DNA of 64,000 nucleotides from Rhodanobacter sp. AS-Z3 (GCF_029224025.1 NZ_CP119392.1:767001-831000); one strand, 5' to 3'. Shown: positions 15,863 through 24,711, numbered from the stretch's first letter. Notes: generated by a model from the sequence alone, not told the origin. Program-made: numbers and translations.

Positions 15863-16851
15863 GGGGAAACTCCTTCAGTGGCATCGGGTGAGAGAGACAG
15901 CACAAACCGCCGTGAACCGGCGCGGGGTACGGTGTACTGCGCAGCCAGGGCGGGGTGGTCGGCTGCCAGCCGTTTGGTGTCGACGCTGGTGCCATCCTTT
16001 GATCGCTTGTAGGTCACCTCGCCGTGAGCAAACAGCGCCTTGCTGGCGTCCCCCATCGCCTGCTGGATGGCTTGCTTGAGCTGCTCGGCCACCTGTTCTT
16101 TCTCGTCCAGCTCGGTCTTCAGCGCCGACAGCGATGCGAAGGTCTGGCACAGGGCTTCGTCGTCCGTGAAGTCGAGTGACGTGTCGTTGCCGGGATAGAG
16201 CTGGCGTAGCGCCCGCGCGGATGACTCGCTGCCATCGGAAGATGGTTCGATGTCGTGCTGCACGCTCTCCCAGAACTTCGTCTCCAGCACGATCAAACGG
16301 GCGATGACCTCGTCGTCCCGCTCGATTCGATGGATCTCCAACTGCTGCCCGCACAACAGCACAGCCACGTCCGCTGCTTGCTGGCCCGTCACAGCCAGTT
16401 GGTGCTGCACCTGCAGCTGGACGTATTCCGGCACCCCGTCCTTCCATAGCCGCGCGCCGAACTCACCGGCCGTCTTGCACTCCAGAATCTGCACGTCCGG
16501 AGAGCCCACGACCTCCCGGTCGATGTTGGCCAGCATGAAGTTGAAGGTAGGGTGCTGGAGCACGGCGTTGACGCGCCTGACCTTGCGCCCGGTCTTCTCT
16601 TGGTAGGCGGTAGCCACGAAAGGTTCGAGCAGCGTGCCCCAGTAGCGCGGATCCTCCATGCCGGGACTCTCCGCATGGGCGACAACGCGCCCGGTTTTCT
16701 CCGCCCACAGCTCCAGCGGGCTCTTGTAAGGATTGAAGCCGACCGCGGTGGCGGCATCGGAGCTGCCGATACCGCCTTGACGTACTTCCAGCCATTGGCC
16801 CCGGTCGAGTGTGCGTGTATCGATCAATCGCAAGGCAGATCGCTTTTTCAT
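15856..16851 (-). CDS. YqaJ-type viral recombinase / lambda-like exonuclease
   Basis: 331 residues. The PD-(D/E)XK exonuclease fold is shown by QWLEVRQGGIGSSDAATAVGFNPYKSPLELWAEKTGR (residues about 18-54), PRYWGTLLEPFV (E near 76), and the catalytic ANIDREVVGSPDVQILECKTA segment (D near 118 and E-C-K near 123-125). YQEKTGRKVRR lies between. These enzymes digest one strand of linear DNA for single-strand annealing recombination, as lambda Red alpha does with Bet. No Bet/RecT partner is adjacent. The C-terminal ~110 residues (LKTELDEKEQVAEQLKQAIQQ) form a helical extension. It is first in a unit with the Gp3-like and 40-residue genes. Confidence 0.85.
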   Translation of the reverse strand: MKKRSALRLIDTRTLDRGQWLEVRQGGIGSSDAATAVGFNPYKSPLELWAEKTGRVVAHAESPGMEDPRYWGTLLEPFVATAYQEKTGRKVRRVNAVLQHPTFNFMLANIDREVVGSPDVQILECKTAGEFGARLWKDGVPEYVQLQVQHQLAVTGQQAADVAVLLCGQQLEIHRIERDDEVIARLIVLETKFWESVQHDIEPSSDGSESSARALRQLYPGNDTSLDFTDDEALCQTFASLSALKTELDEKEQVAEQLKQAIQQAMGDASKALFAHGEVTYKRSKDGTSVDTKRLAADHPALAAQYTVPRAGSRRFVLSLSPDATEGVSPC

Positions 16852-16865
16852 CGTGGTTCTCCCAA

Positions 16866-16893
16866 AAGAAAAAGCCCGGCCAGAGGGCCGGGC
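16866..16893 (-). terminator. Rho-independent terminator
   Basis: Stem GCCCGGCC/GGCCGGGC (16874-16881, 16886-16893) with loop AGAG. On the minus strand it is followed directly by TTTTTCTTTTGG. It ends the gene at 16939-17391 and separates it from the YqaJ unit. Confidence 0.85.
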
Positions 16894-16938
16894 GTTATGT
16901 CGTTTGCATCAAGGATGAATCTCCTGCTTGTGCGGATC

Positions 16939-17391
16939 TCACCAATTGGCGCGGTAGGTGATGTCCCAGCCTTGCTCCTGCAACCGCCTGGCGTGATGAA
17001 GGACTTTCAGCGTGTAGTCGACATCACTTTCCTCCAGCGTTTCATCCTCTTCGGCCGTGAAATACCCACTGGCACTCGCAGGGTCATCGCCGACCTGTTC
17101 GAGCTGTTCCTCCAGCTCCATCAAGGTTTCTACCGAAACGTAGGCGGGGCGGTCGTCATCGTGTCCTCCCTGGACGTTGCCCACGAACCATTGATGCAAG
17201 GCCACGAACTTGCGCCAGTAGCCGACGCGCACCGTGACGCCACAGACCTCCAGCAAAGAGGCGTCGTATTCTGGTTTGTCCTTCGGTGGCACATAGCCGA
17301 TGGCCGCGCCAATGGCACGGCGCATCGGTTCCGTTCGGGGATCGCTGGGCGCCACGTGTCGCTGGGCTTCCAGATACATGTCCAGTCCCAT
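16939..17391 (-). CDS. Conserved integrative-element protein of unknown function (150 aa)
   Basis: 150 residues, acidic, beginning MGLDMYLEAQRHVAP. The order MGLDMYLEA near the start, a central GYWRKFVALHQWFVGNVQGG segment and a YFTAEEDETLEESDVDYTLKVL end fits a family seen beside DUF932 and YqaJ genes in proteobacterial elements, where it is sometimes mislabelled phosphoglycerate kinase. No kinase motif is present. It lies 11 bases downstream of the DUF932 gene, so it shares that transcript, and a strong terminator follows. Role unknown; replication or antirestriction support is only a guess. Confidence 0.6.
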   Translation of the reverse strand: MGLDMYLEAQRHVAPSDPRTEPMRRAIGAAIGYVPPKDKPEYDASLLEVCGVTVRVGYWRKFVALHQWFVGNVQGGHDDDRPAYVSVETLMELEEQLEQVGDDPASASGYFTAEEDETLEESDVDYTLKVLHHARRLQEQGWDITYRANW

Positions 17392-17402
17392 GGCACGCCC
17401 CC

Positions 17403-18359
17403 TCAGGCCACCAGCTTCATCGCTTCGTCCCAGGCATGCTGCTTGATCTGCGCCCCTTGGCCGAACCAGGCCGCATCACGACGGTGATCGTCGCTGCGCG
17501 CCCGGCGGTGGTGATCGACGAACTCGGTCACGCTGTTGAGCAGGCCCCACGCCGTACCCCGACTGGACGCCATCAGCGCGCCGCGACCGCCGCCTTCGTA
17601 CAGCGAGCGAACCGTGGCAAGTGCCTGTTCGTTGACCACTGGGGGTTTGCCGTCCGGTGCCGCGTAGGTGAGCACCCGGCGCAGCAGACCTTCCACCGAG
17701 TCGGGATCGACTGGGAGATCGACCAACGCCTTCATGTGGACCACGAAGCCATCCCAAGACGACACGGTGATCCCCAGCTGGCGCTTGACCGCGTCCGCGT
17801 CGAACTGGCTGCGGTGCGGCACCTTGATCGCGCTGCTGGCGTTCCCCAACGCGATTTGCAGCGTGTTGTTGCAGACGACGCGAACCGAGGTGAACTGCGC
17901 CGTGGTGGCCAGTGTCCCGTCGCAGGCTGTGGCCAACAGCAGGTAGCCATCTACCCGGTCGCGGCCTTTGAGCGTCGTGCTCTGGCCCGTCTTCGCCAGC
18001 GCCCAGAACTTGCGGCCTTCGCGCAGCACGCCTGCCGTTTCCAGCTCGAAACCGTTGCAGGCGGTCAGGTCACGATAGAACTCCAGGATCTCGCCCGGCT
18101 GCACCACGTGAAAGCGCTTGGATACCACCGCCAACGGGGCCTTGGTATCGGAGCGGTACAGCACCTTCTGTTCCGGGAAAGCGTTGATGACGCCGACGTT
18201 GTTGCTGCCGGAGATGTAACGGACTTCAGACTGTTCGATCTGCCAGTCCATGCCCGCGTTCTTCTTCCAGACCTCGATAGGCTGCTGCGGGGCGAGCTTG
18301 TTGCCCAGCCCATGCCACGGCTTCTCGCCGGCATAGGCCATGGTTTCAACCAAGTGCAT
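17403..18359 (-). CDS. DUF932 domain protein (phage/plasmid-like)
   Basis: 318-residue DUF932 protein, a family widespread on plasmids and integrative elements with no established biochemistry. Typical parts are MHLVETMAYAGEKPWHGLG at the start, APLAVVSKRFHVVQPGEILEFYRDL, and GRKFWALAKTG...DRVDGYLLLATACDGTLAT, followed by CNNTLQIAL. The start at 18359 has GAGGAAACGACA just ahead; upstream in-frame Met codons lack this. It begins the DUF932/150-residue transcript. It is often found near radC, ardC and YqaJ genes; radC is also in this island. Confidence 0.85.
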   Translation of the reverse strand: MHLVETMAYAGEKPWHGLGNKLAPQQPIEVWKKNAGMDWQIEQSEVRYISGSNNVGVINAFPEQKVLYRSDTKAPLAVVSKRFHVVQPGEILEFYRDLTACNGFELETAGVLREGRKFWALAKTGQSTTLKGRDRVDGYLLLATACDGTLATTAQFTSVRVVCNNTLQIALGNASSAIKVPHRSQFDADAVKRQLGITVSSWDGFVVHMKALVDLPVDPDSVEGLLRRVLTYAAPDGKPPVVNEQALATVRSLYEGGGRGALMASSRGTAWGLLNSVTEFVDHHRRARSDDHRRDAAWFGQGAQIKQHAWDEAMKLVA

Positions 18360-18390
18360 TGTCGTTTCCTCGTAGGTGGGTGGCATAAAA

Positions 18391-18425
18391 ACGCACAAGG
18401 CGCGGACATGCCGGGCCTTGTGCGC
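18391..18425 (-). terminator. Hairpin terminator after the 34-residue gene
   Basis: Stem CGCACAAGGC/GCCTTGTGCG (18392-18401, 18415-18424) with a 13-base loop. On the minus strand it is followed by TTTTATGCC. It lies between the 34-residue gene and the DUF932 start. Confidence 0.65.
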
Positions 18426-18445
18426 TGTGCTTGTGACGCGTTGGA

Positions 18446-18550
18446 TCAGGAGGCTTTGAAGTCACTACAGCGGGTGCATCGGGCGATGCCCACCAGAACC
18501 GCAGTAGCCACCATCAGGACGCAGTAGATCGTGTCGAGTTTTCCTGTCAT
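18446..18550 (-). CDS. Tiny single-pass membrane protein (34 aa)
   Basis: 34 residues: MTGKLDTIYCVLMVATAVLV then GIARCTRCSDFKAS. One hydrophobic helix (residues about 8-23) with a C-x2-C pair in the tail. AAGGGAAACC lies about 7 bases ahead of the ATG at 18550, and a hairpin terminator follows. It resembles the 40-residue gene at 14826-14948 in plan but not in sequence. Too short for family assignment; called on ribosome binding site, hydrophobicity and terminator. Confidence 0.5.
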   Translation of the reverse strand: MTGKLDTIYCVLMVATAVLVGIARCTRCSDFKAS

Positions 18551-18992
18551 GAGTCAGGTTTCCCTTGCGAACGCTGCGACGCGGAGCGTCCAAACGCGAA
18601 GCCGATGACTACCGGCTTCACATGAGTAATATGGATCTAAAATTCCTTTGATCGAAGTGCCCGCGCAGGAACAAGTGCGTCACCTGACCGATCGAAAATT
18701 ACCAACTCGTCGACCACCATGATCTTTAGCGAGCACAATCGAACGGCGGCAACCGGCCGGCCAGAAGCGGGCGTTTGCGACCGACGGCTTTGCGGCACGC
18801 TGCTTGGTCTCCCGTTGCGCTATGTGGTCCGTGTATGAGAGACCCGCAATAAGGCGCAGCTACAGCGCAGATATGTGCCGCCTGCGGATCGCCAAAATTT
18901 ACAGACCGGCAATCATCGATCGATGCGCGCAGGCGCCGGTCCTGGCGCTGTCACCCGCAGAGATAGCCACGTTGCCGAACATGGGCGTCAGC
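18551..18992. other. About 440 bases without a convincing gene
   Basis: Lies between the DUF932 block and the helicase gene stop. No frame here has a plausible start and product. It contains a GGCCAGAAGCGGGC motif (18768-18783 region) also seen with one difference near 23022 on the other side of the Hachiman-like pair, perhaps a scrap of a shared intergenic repeat. Otherwise nothing is seen. Confidence 0.35.
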
Positions 18993-21800
18993 CTATTCCA
19001 CCGAAACGAGCGGCTCGTCCGGCTCTGGTGGCCCGCCCATGGCGCTAAGTTGTTTCTCGACGTCACGAGCAAATTCCCCCCACTCAATACCAGCCGCCGT
19101 ATCGCTGCCATGGGCACTGAGGCTCTCGAGTCCTCGAAGAAGCCAAGGGAGAAAGTTTCCGACAACGCTGTCGATGAACGAGACGAAGTCCTCAAACATC
19201 GTTTCCACAGTGTCTGGTTGAGCCTTAGACTTGGGGTCACGCAAATCGTTAAAGACCTGCCTCCTATCCATCGGCGCCAGGAGTTTTGTGAGCATCCCTT
19301 CAAGATTTTCAGCGGTGAGTACGTTTCTGTGCGAGTTGCCTGAGAAAATCTTGCGGAGAACCTCATTTGATTGTTCGGGAACGGCATTGAAGCAACTTAA
19401 CAGCTCGGCGAAAAGTGGTGCCCCGTGTTTGAACTCGTTCAAGGAGAGGAACTGAACCATCAGGCGGCACGTCTTCGGCGAAAAGCCACTGAGGTTGGCG
19501 GCTTGCCCAAACTCCGTCAGTCGAATCGGACTGTTCATGACGGCTAGTGCCCCGCCGGACTGAGCGTTGTCCAGAACATCGCCAAGCGTGGCATCGAAAA
19601 TTCGGCGGATGTTGCCCGCGCCATCAGTCTTTCCCGCGTAGGAAGCTCCCACGAACTCGGAGACGATGTCGTCACCATCAGGGTGTTCACCGATGCAAGC
19701 AAGCAACTGCGAGCTGAACGTCGCCTCCAGGAGCTTCTGACCAAGCTCTGGCGTGTCAGCCCAGTCGCTGCCTAACGTCGACGCAAGCGGAGAAGACGAA
19801 AACATGACTCTTTTCATGCTGCTTGCGTTGGAACGATGAGTGGTCGTCGACGGAGGACCCATTAAGTTATCGAAAAGGACCGTGTCTCCTTCTGAGAAGG
19901 CTCCCGCACGCCCACAGCGTCCGGCGATATTACGAAATGTCATCGACTTCATGGGCATGCCGCTTCCCTGCATGCTGATGAGCCAGTGCGAAACGATGGT
20001 CCAACGAAACGGCAGGTCGGCTCCTTCGGCCAGCGTTGTCGTCGCGCAGACGACAGACAGTTTTCGGGCTCGCGTTAGGCGCTCGATATCCCGCCGAACG
20101 TCGTACGGCAGCGACGCGTTGTGATAGGCCATTCCGTGTCGCAAGCTGTTGACCAAGGAGTCCAGATATGGATAACGCTCCAGAATGCTATTTGCCGTAG
20201 CCTGGACATCCTCATCAAGGGCGTATTCAAGTCCCTCAATAAGTGTTCTGGCAAGCAGTCTTGTGTCTACCTTCCGGGGACAGACCACCAACCCAGGAGA
20301 AGCCAAGCGTTTGAGCAGGTCTTGGGCGAGGGATGCAACGTTCTGCGCCGCGCTCTTCTCGTTGACTTTAGCGAACAAGCCGTACTTAATCTCCCCCGGC
20401 AGTGAAACCTTAACGGGCGCAGATATGACTGCCGTGGCCTCCACAGTGGATGGCCTCAAGGCGTCGTTGCCATGAATCCAATACATGTCTCCGTTCGCCA
20501 TGCACATCGCCAGTCTGCGAGCTGTCGGTCGCCAGCCAATCTGATGCAAGTCGCAAGCCTCGACACCAAGCCAGTCGCATACCCTCTGAGGCTCGGTCAA
20601 TACGGCAGAAAGCCCCATGATTCGTATCTGAGGATTGTTTCGCTGTAAAAGCCTGAGCCGAGATATCACGCCTTCGACGCGAGCACCACGAACGCCGTTT
20701 TCGAGAATGTGAATCTCATCGAACACAACGGTGCGGAGCCTGCCGACGTCCTCGCCGGAACGGAGCCAGCCGTCAAAGCGTTCGGGCGTGGCAACGACGA
20801 CTTCGCTATCGGCGAAGATGTTCAGGCGCTCCGATTGGAATCCGCCGAACATCGGTACGACTTTCACTTCCGAGTCCAAGCGCCTCTTGAGTGATTCCTT
20901 CACCTGCTCGCCAACTGCTACATAGGGGGCAACGTAAACGCAAAGGCCTTCGTCGGCCAAGCTTGCCGAAATGCAAGCTTCAGCGACAAAAGTCTTGCCG
21001 GTACTAGTGGGCAAGGTAAGCAGGGTGTTGCGCCCATGTGCGGCAATTCGCTTGATGCTCAGGAGCGCATGCTGCGGGGGCAACAGCGTCACCATGCCCG
21101 ACTTGATGGAGTTGTTCACGAACCATGCTGGAATCTCGGGCGCAACATCGAGCAAGTTAGCGACTGCCAGTCGCTTCGCCTGATGTGCCGCCATGCGCCC
21201 ACCAAGCAGCAACGCCCCCTCCTCCATCGTGCCCGCCATAGCGGCCTTCGTAAAAGCCTTCAGTGCACGCTGAAAGGCTGCCACCCGTGCATCCTTCTGT
21301 GGATCGCGAAGGGAGTGCGCCCACGGCTCGCGAAACTCCTCAAATCCTTCCTTGGTTGGCGTGCGGGCCAGTTCGCTGCACGGGTCACAGATTACGGCCA
21401 CCATGCGGACGATGGCACTCGAGGCGAGATACGCTTCCGAGACGTCCGAGAGAGCCGCACGAGCACTGGGAAAGTTGCCGTGCATCGCGAATGCAAGCGC
21501 CGCTTGGAAAGAGAGCTCGTCAGCCTCTACAGTATCCGGAGGCACCTCCGAACGCCGAACGTGCTGTGAGGTCGACTGCAAGATCCTTGCGGCGGCAACG
21601 AGCGGCGCGGCATTTTCCTCGCTATCAAGAAGTCCGAGGGACTTCTCATCCACTCGAATCTGGTAGGCGTTCATGCACTTGAGGGCAGTGGCCACATCGA
21701 GCGGGTCAGGCGTAAAAAGCGTCGGAGTGACGCTTCTCGCCTTCGCCGCGGACGAGGCAGCACTCCTCAGAAAGTCGACCGAGCTTGGCAGAGCACTCAC
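18993..21800 (-). CDS. Hachiman-like defence helicase (HamB-like, Ski2-type DExH)
   Basis: 935-residue superfamily 2 helicase. Motifs are clear: Walker A PTSTGKT (264-270), motif Ib ATPERFD (337-343), DEIH (361-364), motif III GLSAV (about 396-400), motif V CATTTLAEGADLP and motif VI NIAGRCGRAG. About 230 residues precede the helicase core and about 250 follow it, both without recognised domains. The start overlaps the stop of the upstream nuclease-like gene by 4 bases. A small PD-(D/E)XK protein plus a large Ski2-like helicase is the layout of Hachiman (HamA-HamB) and of the related AbpAB, which restrict phages. Assignment rests on architecture; sequence identity to known HamB was not tested. 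Confidence 0.72.
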   Translation of the reverse strand: MSALPSSVDFLRSAASSAAKARSVTPTLFTPDPLDVATALKCMNAYQIRVDEKSLGLLDSEENAAPLVAAARILQSTSQHVRRSEVPPDTVEADELSFQAALAFAMHGNFPSARAALSDVSEAYLASSAIVRMVAVICDPCSELARTPTKEGFEEFREPWAHSLRDPQKDARVAAFQRALKAFTKAAMAGTMEEGALLLGGRMAAHQAKRLAVANLLDVAPEIPAWFVNNSIKSGMVTLLPPQHALLSIKRIAAHGRNTLLTLPTSTGKTFVAEACISASLADEGLCVYVAPYVAVGEQVKESLKRRLDSEVKVVPMFGGFQSERLNIFADSEVVVATPERFDGWLRSGEDVGRLRTVVFDEIHILENGVRGARVEGVISRLRLLQRNNPQIRIMGLSAVLTEPQRVCDWLGVEACDLHQIGWRPTARRLAMCMANGDMYWIHGNDALRPSTVEATAVISAPVKVSLPGEIKYGLFAKVNEKSAAQNVASLAQDLLKRLASPGLVVCPRKVDTRLLARTLIEGLEYALDEDVQATANSILERYPYLDSLVNSLRHGMAYHNASLPYDVRRDIERLTRARKLSVVCATTTLAEGADLPFRWTIVSHWLISMQGSGMPMKSMTFRNIAGRCGRAGAFSEGDTVLFDNLMGPPSTTTHRSNASSMKRVMFSSSPLASTLGSDWADTPELGQKLLEATFSSQLLACIGEHPDGDDIVSEFVGASYAGKTDGAGNIRRIFDATLGDVLDNAQSGGALAVMNSPIRLTEFGQAANLSGFSPKTCRLMVQFLSLNEFKHGAPLFAELLSCFNAVPEQSNEVLRKIFSGNSHRNVLTAENLEGMLTKLLAPMDRRQVFNDLRDPKSKAQPDTVETMFEDFVSFIDSVVGNFLPWLLRGLESLSAHGSDTAAGIEWGEFARDVEKQLSAMGGPPEPDEPLVSVE

Positions 21801-22561
21801 GGGTTAAAGGCGGCGTTATTCGAAAGGTGGAGAAGGCAATCGGTAAGTTTAGTTATCGCGATGCTCCACGGCTCGATGCATTCCTTCCGCCAGCCGAGGC
21901 CTTCGATGTCCCTTGCAACCTCATCCAAAGCAACGACGGCCGCCATGTCCCCGGAGCCAAGGTCATGGACCAGAGTAGGTAGAAGCCTTATCCCTTTGCA
22001 GTGCTCCGCCTTGGGCTGGAAGAAGTTTCCAACTCGTTCCAGGTGCTCAGCGGAGAACTCATGCACCTCCATGAGGTAGGCCTGAAGCCAGTTCATTCGT
22101 TGCCCCAACGACCCTGCAACCTTAGTTTTTCCTAGTAGCTTGTCGTAGTCAGCAATGAGCGCTTTGGCATACGTCAACTTGATGGCGCCAGTGGTTTTCA
22201 CCTCCATGATAAAGAGGCAGTCCTTGTTCGGATCTCCACCTGGGTCCAGATGCAAGATGGTGGTGTCTAGCCCCGTTGGTGCCCCGTCTTGCAGAGGTGT
22301 CAGCGCGCCCATGATGGCGATGGTGTAACCATTGCTCTTGCCATACAGTCCACTGGCCCGCGCTATTTTGTACGATAGGAATTCGCCGAGGTTTCCTGTT
22401 CTTCCGCTTGGGAGCTTTGTGATGGGTGGCGGCCAGTGCTTGGTCGCCGCTACAAGTTCGGCATGTATCCACCGGTAGAAGGCTGCACAGTCGGGGTCGC
22501 CCCGCACAAGCTGTATCGCGCGACCGCTGGACGAGGTAGAAGGCTTCTTTCTAAATGTCAC
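21797..22561 (-). CDS. Hachiman-like nuclease component (HamA-like, DUF1837 type)
   Basis: 254 residues. A PD-(D/E)XK-like pattern is visible: G-E at E60 (TGNLGEFLSYKIA), D99 (GLDTTILHLD) and E120-x-K122 (FIMEVKTTG), with spacing like that of HamA/DUF1837 proteins. It is first in a two-gene unit, overlapping the helicase gene by 4 bases (ATGA). In Hachiman the helicase holds the nuclease inactive until it senses damaged or phage DNA, after which HamA cleaves DNA. Whether this pair works the same way is inference. Upstream is a 636-base stretch without genes that should hold its promoter. Confidence 0.65.
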   Translation of the reverse strand: MTFRKKPSTSSSGRAIQLVRGDPDCAAFYRWIHAELVAATKHWPPPITKLPSGRTGNLGEFLSYKIARASGLYGKSNGYTIAIMGALTPLQDGAPTGLDTTILHLDPGGDPNKDCLFIMEVKTTGAIKLTYAKALIADYDKLLGKTKVAGSLGQRMNWLQAYLMEVHEFSAEHLERVGNFFQPKAEHCKGIRLLPTLVHDLGSGDMAAVVALDEVARDIEGLGWRKECIEPWSIAITKLTDCLLHLSNNAAFNP

Positions 22562-23197
22562 CGCAGATTTCTTTTTTCTTGGTGCATGGCCTCTGATCCT
22601 CGAGCAACACGTCCCAGTATGATGTTAGCAAGCCTTGTCCACATCTGACCAAGCAGGCGCGATCTATCTGCGTCATGCTTGATGAGCACCGTATTCTCCC
22701 ATGACAGGAATGGCTTCTCTAGATTGTCCTTGTCTTACTCATTAAGCTCGATGAATCTCAGGAGATACGAAGCGACGCACCACCCTACAGGGGGACATGT
22801 TCTTGTAGTAGGGCATAGACACCATGGGTTAATGCGCACCGTCATTTTGCACACGGATCGCCCGAGGCGGTTGAGCGTCCGCTTTGCGGCGACCAAATGA
22901 GGAAGGTGGGAGCCAGCTTAGGGTCGGAAGCCGACATCCAGTTAGAAGCTCACTATCGGCCGATAACAGCCCTTGCGGGCTTTACAACGACCGCGCAGCT
23001 GCGACTGGTAGAAACTGGCCCGAAGCGGGCATATATTGAAGAACGCCTGACACCCATGCCATGGCATCATCAACCACATCTACTTCCGGCTGACACGGAA
23101 GAACGAGGACGCTTCAGAATGTGGAAGACTAGAGTCTCGGTGGGTGCGATAACATGGTGCTTCCATATGGCCCCACTCCGCCTCGCAAGAGACGCCC
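22562..23197. other. About 640 bases without a convincing gene
   Basis: Separates the divergent Hachiman-like pair and the PIN-domain pair, so it should contain both promoters. Frames at 22679-22900 and 22897-23211 (plus) give low-quality, Arg/His-rich products with no domain and poor starts. The sequence reads like decayed DNA, with GGCCGATAACAGCC and GGCCCGAAGCGGGC stretches resembling scattered intergenic repeats. Confidence 0.4.
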
Positions 23198-23926
23198 ATG
23201 CTGGACGATGACCGCTACGTTTTTCGCATAGATGCCTTCACCCCCGAGACCATCCCGATGGCTCGGTTGGCGGCGTACATGGCAGAACTGGCCGCCATGC
23301 TGGGTGAAGAGGACAACGTCCACTTCGAGAAGGTCACGAAGGGCAGCGCCAAGCTGGCCGTGAAGGTGGAGCGGCCTGCCGTCATCAAGGTTCGCAACAA
23401 CGTCAACGAAGCGCGCATGGGCGTTCGGGGCACGAGGGGGGACCGCTACCGGAAGCTCAATGAGATGCTCCGCAGCGACAATGCCGGGGGTACGCTCAAG
23501 CTCAACAACAGCAACATTCTTGTGTTCCCTGGACGCAAGGAGTCGCGCCCCCCGAAGCTGGGGCCGTTCACCCAGGCATTCTCTCGTGACGGACAGCTAG
23601 TCCGTATCGGCGGAAAAGACAAAACCGCACATGCCTCGATCCAGGATGCTGATGGACAGACCTGGAGCTTCGAGGTGTCCAGGGGACTGGCGCGTGAGCT
23701 TGCGCCCCACCTCTTCGAGGGAGTGATTCGTCTGACTGGTACCGTGCGCGCAACCCGGAACGATGATGGTGAGTGGTCCTACGATGCGCTGAAGGCTCAC
23801 CAGTTTGAGGAACTTCGCGCGGAGACTCTGATGGAGGCGCTGGGTCGAATACGGGCCCTGCCGGCCTCGGAGACGTGGCTTCCTGATGCATGGCGTCGGA
23901 TCGCGCAAGAGAGGGATGAAGACTGA
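23198..23926 (+). CDS. Hypothetical partner of PIN-domain nuclease (242 aa)
   Basis: 242-residue soluble protein. No family was recognised. The N-terminal half looks alpha/beta (YVFRIDAFTPETIPMARLAAYMAELAAMLG ... NVHFEKVTKGSAKLAVKVERPAV). The C-terminal half contains a small beta-rich segment (GQTWSFEVSRGLARELAPHLFEGVIRLTGTVRATRNDDGEWSYDALKAHQFEEL) reminiscent of an OB-like strand pattern, though this is not secure. The stop overlaps the ATG of the PIN gene (TGATG), so the products are made together. Co-translation with a toxin-like nuclease suggests an antitoxin, sensor or targeting partner, but it is about three times the usual VapB antitoxin size. Confidence 0.6.
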   Translation: MLDDDRYVFRIDAFTPETIPMARLAAYMAELAAMLGEEDNVHFEKVTKGSAKLAVKVERPAVIKVRNNVNEARMGVRGTRGDRYRKLNEMLRSDNAGGTLKLNNSNILVFPGRKESRPPKLGPFTQAFSRDGQLVRIGGKDKTAHASIQDADGQTWSFEVSRGLARELAPHLFEGVIRLTGTVRATRNDDGEWSYDALKAHQFEELRAETLMEALGRIRALPASETWLPDAWRRIAQERDED

Positions 23927-24486
23927 TGGTCGTCGCTGACACCGCAACCCTTCTGTTTATCCTCCAGCCTGATGCCAGCGCCCCGCTCGGGAATGATGGT
24001 GATCCCATCCCGAAGTGCCGGGAGCGCGTAGAGTTGCTGCTCAAGAACCTGAGCGAAGCGGGTGTCCGTGTTGTCGTGCCCACCCCTGTACTCGCAGAGC
24101 TAATGGTCAGCGTGGGGCCTGGAAAGGTCCAGCTGTTGGGCGAAATCAATCAGTCGGCCGCCTTCTCCATTGTCGCATTCGACCAGATTGCGGCTGTCGA
24201 ATGTGCCTGCCTGAACGATCCAACACTGGGGAAGAAACTAGGCCCGAAGGACACCAAGGCGAAGGTGAAGTTCGACCGCCAGATCCTTGCAATCGCCAAG
24301 GTGGCCGGAGCCCACACGCTGTATACCGACGACAAGCGGTTGATCGCTAGAGCAACCGCTAATGGTTTAAAGACGGTGCGGATGCAGGATCTTCCGTTGC
24401 CGCCGGAGCCCCCGCAGGGCGAGCTGGAATTGACCCAGACCAAACCGGATGCAACGGCGAAGGAGCCCCACCAGCCTTCCCCGTAA
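23926..24486 (+). CDS. PIN-domain ribonuclease (VapC-like, atypical)
   Basis: 186 residues. The PIN acidic residues are in place: D5 (VVADTATLLFIL), E58 (PTPVLAELM), D117 (KVKFDRQILAIAKV) and D135/D136 (LYTDDKRLI). These coordinate Mg for RNA cleavage. It is longer than typical VapC (about 130) because of an insert around residues 14-32 and a Pro/Glu-rich tail (about 150-186). It starts inside the stop of the upstream 242-residue gene. A toxin-antitoxin or abortive-infection module is the simplest reading. The small, distinctive antitoxin with an AbrB, MetJ or PHD fold is missing. Confidence 0.75.
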   Translation: MVVADTATLLFILQPDASAPLGNDGDPIPKCRERVELLLKNLSEAGVRVVVPTPVLAELMVSVGPGKVQLLGEINQSAAFSIVAFDQIAAVECACLNDPTLGKKLGPKDTKAKVKFDRQILAIAKVAGAHTLYTDDKRLIARATANGLKTVRMQDLPLPPEPPQGELELTQTKPDATAKEPHQPSP

Positions 24487-24711
24487 CCAGCACGCGACGT
24501 GCCTGCGAGCTAGGCACTCCGAACATTCTGCGCACGATGCAGATGCTGGCCGAATACCCGGTTTGGCGCGCCCTTTCGGAGGACCGCTCCCGCCGATAGC
24601 AGTCTATCGAGCCAGATTCGATCAAGTTGCGGGCGAGCTGATCATTGGCTTTTGGTTCGGATGATCAACCTCATTGGTGCTGCATCCAAGTTCTTGAACC
24701 GCCGCGGGCCT

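Noticed and set aside
22897..23211. 104-residue plus-strand frame ahead of the PIN pair
   Set aside because: Poor start, no domain, composition like decayed intergenic repeats, and it overlaps the well-supported 242-aa gene.
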